Below are positions 56,541 through 64,000 of a DNA stretch of 64,000 bases, piece after piece. Under the pieces are notes generated by a model. That model was not told the origin of the DNA and searched no databases. It worked only from the letters and a program-made list of their open reading frames with translations. The DNA lies in NCBI GenBank assembly GCA_017979445.1, contig CM030717.1, positions 24,167,288 to 24,231,287 of the forward strand, in the 5' to 3' direction. Made by a program: the position numbers and the translations under genes. Position 1 is the first letter of the stretch, and every line of letters begins with the position of its first letter. The stretch is from Akebia trifoliata. Taxonomy: Eukaryota > Streptophyta > Magnoliopsida > Ranunculales > Lardizabalaceae.

Positions 56541-57600
56541 TCCTTAAATGCAGTACCGCTTGATCTGGTTAAAGTTGGTTGACTCTGATAGTTCGATTTC
56601 ATCATGATCTTGAAGTCTGACAGCTTTTCCAGGTAATATTTTTTTATGATGAACAGATCTCCCCAATTAGGTTTGAACTTCCCTCTGAGGTCAAAAATAA
56701 GTGCTCGATTCTCTTTGAGTACCAAATTTCCGACTTATAAGTGATGGACCTTGATCTTCTTGTCAAACGCATAGGCGACTCTTCTTTGATAAGCCTGCAC
56801 GTGGTACAAAGCTTTTATGTTGTTTTCTTCAGTCAGATTCAGTTCTTTGTACTGATGTCGGACTCAGCTTGATTTTCTAACAATTGACTTTCCATCAAAT
56901 CATTGATATACGGGATCTCCATTTCAATTGGTGAGACTACTTTCAATATATGACTGTATTGAAGTACAATATGCCCCCAGTGTGAATAACAGCTTCTCTG
57001 ACCATTCCCGGTGCGATTGACACATTTTCACGATGATTATTTTGAGACTCTTATTAGCTATTTACTTCAACCAATCCATTAATTTGAGGAGGGTATGGAG
57101 ATGATGCTGGATCTTGAACTTTGAACACAAAGTAATCCTTGACTTTGAAGTGTGACCCATTATCAAATATCAATCCCAAAGGTACCCTGTATTGACTTAT
57201 GATAGCTGCAGTGAGGACAACATTGAAACATTTTATAACATCTTCTTTGATCTCATTGGTGTTTTCATTTCATCGAGCGAGTATCTATTCCATATCGGAT
57301 AACACCCAAGCTTGCACTTAACATATCCTCATCAAACCACGTGAACAAGTCTTTTGAAATTTTTGAGTAAATTCATTATCCCTACGTGTTCCTTTAGGAA
57401 TAGGATGATTTCTACTTGAATCTCTTTAGGAATTATTTTATATTCCGAGGTCAATGACCTTTGCTTTCTTGGTTAAAAGTTGAGCCCAACCCTTATCTTC
57501 TTATTCAAGAAAGAAATCTATCCTTGAAGCTAGATTAGTGGTTAATTCATTAATGTGCCCGAGGTATTCAAAAATTTCATTTATTCAAATGGGGCGACAG
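56541..57600 (-). pseudogene. pol remnant of element G: pre-RT linker fused to integrase
   Basis: Same content and order as in A: integrase C-terminal tail near 56545-56680, SSPYPPQIN-like at about 57085-57105, ISQYR...-DNGSHFK at 57125-57205, fusion point near 57210-57280, pre-RT part and linker at 57300-57600. RT and RNase H absent. Broken by stops and frameshifts. Confidence 0.75.
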
Positions 57601-58210
57601 ACGTCATTCTAGACTCACAAACTAACTCGACTCAACAAGAAACTATTAGCCTCAATCTAAAGAAGACATGACATTGATAAATTGATAAAAGAAAATTGGA
57701 CTCGAGCTAACCCACATGATTCATGAAAACTCAAGACAAGTACCCACAATAGGCTTGATTACAAACTGAGGACTTAAGACATTGTTTACAACTGGTAGGA
57801 CTGAGGCACTATGATCTTTAGGGAACAACTGGGTAATGTTGAGAAATTTTGAGGCCATTTCTGACTGTTGACTTGATATTGATATTTGTTCTAACAAGCC
57901 GAATTTACAACCCTAGCAAGACGATGGACGATTGAGCTTAGGTATAATGATAACCTTGAAATCTAATCAAATGTAAATTTGATCAATTCCAATGTTACTC
58001 CCTTGATAACATTTTAAATGAACCCTGATTTTTATTGAATTTTGTGCACCAAGCCATTAAACAATTCATTTATGCAATGATCATTTCAAAAGGAAAAATA
58101 ATCTTACTGAATTATCAAATATCTGATTTAAACAATTTTTTCCTTTAGAAAAGCATATTTCAGTAATTTTCCAAATTCTATGCAAAAAAATAGATCTTTT
58201 ATAAAAATTC
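57601..58210 (-). other. Spacer of element G
   Basis: Equivalent of D 34851-35500, low-complexity at 58090-58250. No gene. Confidence 0.55.
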
Positions 58211-58995
58211 TTTTCTTTTATTTTGGGAAAAATATTTTTTTTAAATGAGTTGAAACTCGAATTTAGAAAAGACTTTGATTTCCCTTTTGATTTAAATGGC
58301 CCGACCCATCATGATCGTTGGATCGAGATAGACTGGGTTATTATGAATTATTGTAAGAAATGGATTCGTTATTGGGTCGGTGCACCCATTTTAATTTTCA
58401 AAAGCAAAACTTTTTATTTCTGAGGACAATCATACATTCTGATCTCATACATCATTGACATACATTCATCAATCATAAGGTCTCATTCAAATAACAACCC
58501 AAGAACATCCAAGATAAGTTCGAGTCGTGACCTACAGGGGAGGTTTCTAGACTTTAAGCTTACTATGTGCAATGCATTTTTATCTGGCCACCCTTGCCCA
58601 AGTATACCTATATACATCTCGAGCGTATTCAATCAGATGATACGTGGTGGCTTGCCTTGATATACCGTATAAGTGATAATCTAAAACTTCAACTCACTTC
58701 TCTGAAGTCAAAAACAGCCAGTTTAATCCCCAGATCAGAGGTGGCGTGCAATGCTTAAGCAAAGACACTCTTAAATCACCTTTTTTCTAGAATAAACGTA
58801 GTTTATCCTCTTAGTACCATAGTATATCGGAGCAGGATCTCGCTTAGGCACTAATTTTGACCAAGAAGTGAAATTGGTGTACTTGGATCATCTTTGATAT
58901 ACCTATGGGTACGGGTCAAGAGTTGTAGCTTTCATAAATGGTTTGGCATCCCACGAGGGGACCGACCACGTACTAGTACTGCATTGGCAAATGGG
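58211..58995 (-). other. Leader module of element G, cut by H
   Basis: Blocks as in D 35540-36270, up to GCATTGGCAAATGGG. Hairpin TCCC-ACGAG-GGGA at about 58950-58963. Inserted H separates the part with the TTCG hairpin. Confidence 0.7.
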
Positions 58996-60722
58996 TGAAA
59001 ATGCCCTTGATCTGCGAGGTGTGCGGATCCACTTTTGACCTTTGAGGTTTGGGAGTCGCCACCTAGTTATTACGGTCTAGGAACCGAATATCGACTCTAA
59101 ACGGATAAAAATAATTAATCTACTTAAAAAATAACTGAGTTCAGGGATCAAATTACGGGGTTGGAAGGTGTTAGGCACCAACCCCGCCCGGCAAACGCCG
59201 GTCTCTACTAATTTTCAAATAAAATTACATTGCTAATAAGACCTAAATAATAATAAAAAAATAAAAGAAATTTATACCTTTCCGAAAACAACGTTCTCGT
59301 TCCCTCAGATCTGACAGAGTAACTCCTTGTACGGTATTCATCGCTTCGTTCAGTCTCCGGATCTGATTTCTGATCTTCGAGACGAGGTATCTCTTCCTTA
59401 GATCTGGATTCTTTGAATTTATTTATAGATTTCGGGGTGTTTTTAAAGGGCTTCTAGGTGTTTTTCAAGCTAAAATTGAAGTATGGGTGTTAGGTAAGGA
59501 GTTGGGACTTCAAAATTAGGGTTTATGGAAGGCTAAGGAAGCTTTTTGACCTACTTCTCTTAGGATTTATTATTTGATACAAAAATAGGATGTGAGGACC
59601 CCTATTTATAGATTTTTTAAGTGTTTGTTTAGATAGAATTAGTGTTTAATTATAATTCTTTTAGTTAGAGTTATATTTTAATTAGAATTATTTTAGGTAA
59701 AGTTATATTTTAGTTAGAATTCTATTAAATATAGTTATTATTTAATTAGAATTATTTTGAATAGAATTATTATTTAATTAGAACTCTATTAGGATTTTGA
59801 CTTTTAATCTCATTTGATTGACTTTAAGATTTTGACTTTAGTCTTACTTGGTTGACTTTAATATCTTGACTTTAGTCTTACTTGATTGACTTTAAGATCT
59901 TGACTTTTAGTCTTACTTGATTGACTTTAAGATTGACTTTAGTCTTACTTGATTGACTTTAATTTTTTGGAGAACCCCCTTTATTATACTTTTAATTCTT
60001 TGGGCCCCAAATGGAGGGGTCCTTGAATAAATATCTTGGTAACCATCAACAATTTTGCCTGAGAGTCTGATTGATCGATTTTTTTGATTCAAAATTTTAA
60101 ATTAATTTTATTAATGTTTCACTTTACATTATTTAATATTTTATTTATTAATTTTAAAATTTTAAAAAAAAATTAATTAGAAAATTACCGTTTTACCCCT
60201 GAAGAGAACTTTTGCATTTCAAGTTGGTTTTTGATGTTCCAGGATGTTTTAGAATCGATTTTCGTAAGGAATTCAATGGGAATGTTGGTTTGTGTCATTT
60301 ATAAAAATTTTTGTGCGAAATGCTCGTGAACTTTATGAGGGGCATTTTCATAACTTTGTCAAATTCTGTGAAAATTGGTGAAATGGTTTATTTGGTTTCG
60401 ATTTATTATTTTATGTGTTTGAAAGAGTTTTCCTAAGCGTAATGTGGGCTCTAGGGATGTTTTGATGTTACGAGTATTTGGGTAATTTGATTATTTTTTA
60501 GTGATTTTTATCGTAAAGCTTATTTTTGTCTGCAAGATGATGATTTCTATGTTTCTAGGGTCATATTTTCCTAGCGTAATGTGATTTCTACATTCATCAT
60601 TGGGAATTCTGTATCATCTGGTAACAAAATAAAGTATTGGAATAAACATTCATCATTGGAAACCGTTGCGATTGGGTTGACGAGTTGATTAATTAGGCGA
60701 ATGCAAAAATGGGGTGTCTACA
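58996..60722 (-). repeat. 3' LTR of element H
   Basis: 1727 bp, TGAAAATGCCC...GGTGTCTACA. TATA box 59602-59610. Hairpin CGGGGTTGG/CCAACCCCG at 59157-59187. Short 22-bp and 28-bp repeats (59640-59950) as in C. Confidence 0.92.
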
Positions 60723-60737
60723 GATGCCCCTCTTTGG
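60723..60737 (-). other. Polypurine tract of element H
   Basis: Sense CCAAAGAGGGGCATC next to the LTR; the small hairpin at 60757-60773 has one imperfect pair. Confidence 0.82.
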
Positions 60738-61162
60738 CAGAGGGTTGAAGCAAACTAGATAGCAAATCTATTTTGGTAGATAGTGTGTTATCTGAATGCC
60801 AAAGCTAGTGACAATTCATTTTGCAGCCTGATTTAGCAATTCGTCGGGATGTTCGGATCTTCGAGGGTAAAACTCTCCCCGAACTAAAAGGTTGTCAGGT
60901 CCTCGAGCGTGAGCTCTCACTAACAGTGTTAGATCCTTAAATTTTTTAAAATTCTCCTTGACTAATGCAACAACTGTGCAAGTGGGCGGACTTAAAATCT
61001 AGGATAAATTTCAAAGAGTTTAAGTTGGAACTGAGTCAAATCTGAGCATATAGTGAATATAAATTAAGCATAATTTGAGCATAATCTGAGCATAAACTGA
61101 GCATAGACTGAGCATAAACTGAGCATAACTAAGCATAGTCTGAGCATAAATTGAGCATAAAC
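60738..61162 (-). other. Conserved 3' block of element H
   Basis: As D 30398-30698, followed by about seven ~12-bp repeats of CTGAGCATAAA (61025-61165). Confidence 0.6.
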
Positions 61163-61596
61163 TGAGTAAAATCCAAGATAATCCTTGGCGGTAACTGAGC
61201 AAAATCCAAGATAACCCTTGGCGGCAACTGAGCAAAATCCAAGTTAACCCTTGACGGCAACTGAGTAAAATCCAAGTTAACCCTTGACGGTAACTGAGCA
61301 AAATCCAAGTTAACCATTGGCGGCATCTGAGCAAAATCCAAGATAACCCTTGGCTGCAACTGAGCAAAATCCAAGTTAACCCTTGGCGGCATCTGAGCAA
61401 AATCCAAGATAATCCTTGGCGGCAACTAAGCAAAATCCAAGATAACCCTTGGCGGCAACTGAGCAAAATCCAAGATAATCCTTGGCGGTAATTGAGCAAA
61501 ATCCAAGTTAACCCTTGGCGGCAACTGAGCAAAATCCAAGATAACCCTTGGCGGCATCTGAGCAAAATCCAAGATAACCTTGGCGGCAACTGAGCA
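61163..61596 (-). repeat. 33-bp satellite (13-14 units) of element H
   Basis: Same unit as in D, mostly the GGCGGCAACTGAGC form, with a private variant AAGTTAACCC replacing AAGATAACCC in about half the units. Minus-strand ORFs (up to 213 codons) are repeat products. Confidence 0.93.
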
Positions 61597-62110
61597 AAAC
61601 TGGCAGAGGAATGAATGAATTTTGGAAAAGAATGATTGACAATAAATTTGGAAAAGTACAATTGACAATGAATCTGGAAAAGAATGATTGAAAATGAATT
61701 TGAAAAATGATGATTGAATATGGGGATAAATAGATCTGGGAAAGAATGATTGAAAATGAATCTGAAAAAGAAGGATTGAGTCTGGGAATGAATAGATCTG
61801 AAAGAAAAAATGAATCTGAAAAAGAATGATTGAAAATGAATTTAGAAAATGATGATTGAATATGTGGATGAATAGATTTGGGAAAGAATGATTGAAAATG
61901 AATCTGAAAAAGAAGGATTGAGTCTGGGAATGAATAGATCTGGAAAAAAAATGAATCTGAAAAAGAATGATTGAATTTGGAAAATAATTAATGAATCTGG
62001 AAAGAATCAGGAAAATAATGAATGAATCTGGGAATAAATCTGGGAAATAATGAATAAATTAGGGAAATAATGAATGAATTTGAAAATTTTTTGAGTAGAA
62101 TAAAACTTGA
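61597..62110 (-). repeat. ~20-bp GAATGATTGAAAATGAATCT repeats of element H
   Basis: Degenerate units of 18-25 bases. A ~125-bp higher unit (61700-61800 and 61830-61945) carries AAGAAGGATTGAGTCTGGGA twice. Confidence 0.8.
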
Positions 62111-62804
62111 AGGTTGAGAAAACCTCTGGAAAAAAAATAACAAGTTTGGCGATACTTTTATCCCCAAACAAAAAATTGAATAAACACTAATGAAAAGAAA
62201 ATCTTGAAAATTTTTGTTCAAAACATATTAAGCATCTCATTCTCTTTGGGCACATGTTCCAAAACGATCTTTAAATCAGAATTTCTTTCTTTTTGATAAA
62301 CCTGGTTTGACAATATCTAAATTTATTGAGATGGTCAATTTTCATTAGGTAAAGATTGCTCAACAGACAATTTGAATACATGAAACATAACAAGAACTTC
62401 TACGACTGAGATAAAAAAACACCCTTATTTAGAGATGACAAAGAATAGACAAACATGCTTGACTCAAATGACCTCATCCTTTGAAATTATGAGATTCTTA
62501 AGAGCATCATATGTGCAACTTTGAATAGATGAACATTATTTGAAAAACTCAAAATTTGATGAACATTGAAAGTTTGGATTTTTCTTTCGAAGTTTGAAAT
62601 TAATCTGTCTTTCTCCCTTTCAGATCATTTAATCAGATGAACATTCCTTCAAAAATCAAAGATGATTTCGATGTCTTCTGAGTTTTTATCAACTTTGACT
62701 TTGATATTGTCCTTCGTCTGATTTTTCTACTATGGCACGAGCCTTGAAGGAAGTTTCTTAGATTCTTCTCTCGGATTCTTCTTTGATGGTGCCTTAACTT
62801 TTGC
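62111..62804 (-). other. 3' non-coding stretch of element H
   Basis: AT-rich sequence, partly private to H. No ORF of interest. Confidence 0.5.
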
Positions 62805-62978
62805 CTAAATTGCCCTTCTGGATTTTCAATCTAGCAGGTTAGGAATTTTTTATTTATTTTTTATGTGTTTTTCTTTTTGCTTAGATCGTCCTTTCAGATT
62901 TTCAACCTAACGAGCTTTGATTTTTTTTCTTTTTGCCTTGACTTTTGCCTAAGTCGCCCTTACAGGTTTTCAACCTAG
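62805..62978 (-). repeat. Array of three 30-bp stem-loop units (element H)
   Basis: 62805-62834 CTAAATTG/CAATCTAG, 62881-62910 TTAGATCG/CAACCTAA, 62949-62978 CTAAGTCG/CAACCTAG. All pair fully in sense with G-U. Unit 2 has T/A at the outermost pair where most units have C/G, a double change. Confidence 0.87.
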
Positions 62979-63535
62979 CAGGCTTTTACTTCTCTTCATT
63001 AAGAGATCCTTATTAGCAATAGCACGAACTTCCCTTGACCATTTCACGTAATACCCAAGAGGACTTTTTAGGTGGACTTAGGAGGATTTAGAAAGAAATG
63101 ATATATGGTTCAAAATCCTGAAAAATGCCCCTAGTCTAATGTACTCTCCATTTCTAAGTATCTTTTTTCTTTGATTTTTTTATTTAAAAAAATGCCCCTA
63201 GTTTGGCATTCTTGATTTTCTTTCTTCTATACTTTGGATGAAAGATTTTTCTTTGAAAAATACTTCATTCTTTATTCAGTTTTTCTCTAGGAGTAGAAAT
63301 CTTTTTTTTTTTGAATCAGGCTGAAGTAACTTCTCAGGTTGCCTACGTACCCCAATTTAGTTTGGGATCAGGTCTAAACGTAGTTCGAAATATCCTCCCT
63401 TAGGTTGGTTGGTGTGGTTTAGAAAAAAAATGGTTATCTTTTCATATTGGATAGAGAGGCTAGCGAAGGAAAATATATATATATTTTGAAAAAGGGTGAG
63501 ATTGGAAAAAGTGCATCGATCAAAGAAAGGCCTCC
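62979..63535 (-). other. 3' block of element H with CTACGT/ACGTAG inverted repeat
   Basis: CTACGT at 63343-63348 and ACGTAG at 63378-63383 with inner ACCCCAA/TTTGGGAT. GGCTGAAGTAACTTCTCAGG alongside. Confidence 0.65.
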
Positions 63536-64000
63536 TTAAATGGGGTATCTCATAATTTGATTGAGGTTAGTTAATGCTTTACCTTGTAAGGTCTCTTTGA
63601 TGACAACTGATCTGCCCTAGTTGGGCTCCAACTTCTGAACAAGTGATTTTATTTTTAACATTGAGTACTTGAGCTGGTCTTCTCTTATAGTGTTGATTCT
63701 GACTCTTAGAGATAGTATTTTTTCTAAAAGAAAAATTTTGCCCCTTACTTGATGCCCCCTTTTTGACATCCATTATATAATGTTCATTTCCTTGATACCT
63801 TGAATGGTAAATTCTGAACGCTGTGATCTTGAAGTGTTTAATCCAATTTGATGGATTACTTTGAGTATTTGAACTCATTGGTGACATTTGATTCTTCTGA
63901 GTGTAATTCATACTCTAAATTTTCTATCTCTTGACCATGACTCCCTCGAGGTGCGATGTGTCTTCGAACTGTCAGAATAACCTTCGATTCTAGAGATATA
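63536..64000 (-). pseudogene. C-terminal pol remnant of element H
   Basis: The end of integrase is recognisable on the minus strand at 63540-63625: VVIKETLQGKA then TNLNQIMRY, with about 13 codons missing between the two parts compared with A. Upstream, an ORF (63579-63911) in another frame with SNWIKHFKITAFRIYHSRYQ has no recognised domain and may be frameshifted integrase tail or new sequence. Confidence 0.55.

Larger units (their letters stand above)
51146..58995 (-). mobile_element. Element G: member of the A/D family, split by H
   Basis: 3' LTR 51146-52874 followed by polypurine tract, satellite, stem-loop array, pol remnant, spacer and half of the leader module; at 58995 element H interrupts. 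Primer binding site and 5' LTR must lie right of H beyond the window. G entered the X fragment after AATCG. Confidence 0.85.
58996..64000 (-). mobile_element. Element H: member of the A/D family (right end outside window)
   Basis: 3' LTR 58996-60722 with polypurine tract on its right, then satellite, stem-loop array and the end of pol. Inserted in the leader of G after ATGGG. Its leader and 5' LTR are outside the window. Confidence 0.85.

Noticed and set aside
61020..61668. Minus-strand ORFs of 80-213 codons in element H
   Set aside because: Same 33-bp satellite as in D.

Overview
This window is plant nuclear heterochromatin-like DNA: AT-rich, with no intact host gene, made almost entirely of nested LTR retrotransposons. 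Evidence for a flowering plant: a decayed FAR1-RELATED SEQUENCE (FRS) gene, a plant-type ribosomal protein L26 fragment, and LTR elements whose gag, pol remnants and tRNA-Arg-type primer binding site fit the Tat/Ogre branch of Ty3/gypsy. The species cannot be told from the sequence.

Layout. 1-7274: element A (minus, cut by the left edge), carrying captured host gene pieces (RPL26 and an unknown 161-codon ORF). 7275-24221: element B (minus, a different LTR family), whose gag is split by element C (7722-18582, plus, complete, duplicated target CCTGA) and ended at 7275 by A. 24222-39462: FRS pseudogene (copy 1), cut into four pieces by two solo LTRs (24958-26491, duplication ATACT; 26697-28462, ATACC) and by complete element D (28619-39288, GTATC). 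40131-48958: element F (plus, 5' end missing), itself hit by a truncated Athila-like element E (41657-44301). 48959-50420: a second copy of the FRS locus that retains the first LTR but has empty sites for the other two insertions. 50830-51145: fragment of another LTR, cut by element G (51146 onward, minus), which is cut by element H (58996 onward, minus, leaving the window at the right).

A, D, F, G and H belong to one family. In A, D, F and G the gag/protease region and the reverse transcriptase/RNase H core are missing: a pre-RT fragment is fused to an integrase fragment at what looks like the same point. Copies without RT have therefore multiplied, presumably using enzymes supplied by a relative. 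C keeps a broken gag but also lacks most of pol.

The most striking content is structural. The family carries several tandem arrays whose units are inverted repeats. The best is an array of 30-bp units (8-bp arm, about 14-nt loop, 8-bp arm) between the pol remnant and the 3' LTR of all six elements. The arms differ between units but stay complementary, with G-U pairs in the sense RNA, and the loop often holds a second small stem closed by GAAA. The LTRs of at least two families share a hairpin with a constant loop and different paired arms, and the 5' leader holds a duplicated module with short hairpins. These suggest selected RNA structures. All comparisons were made by eye.
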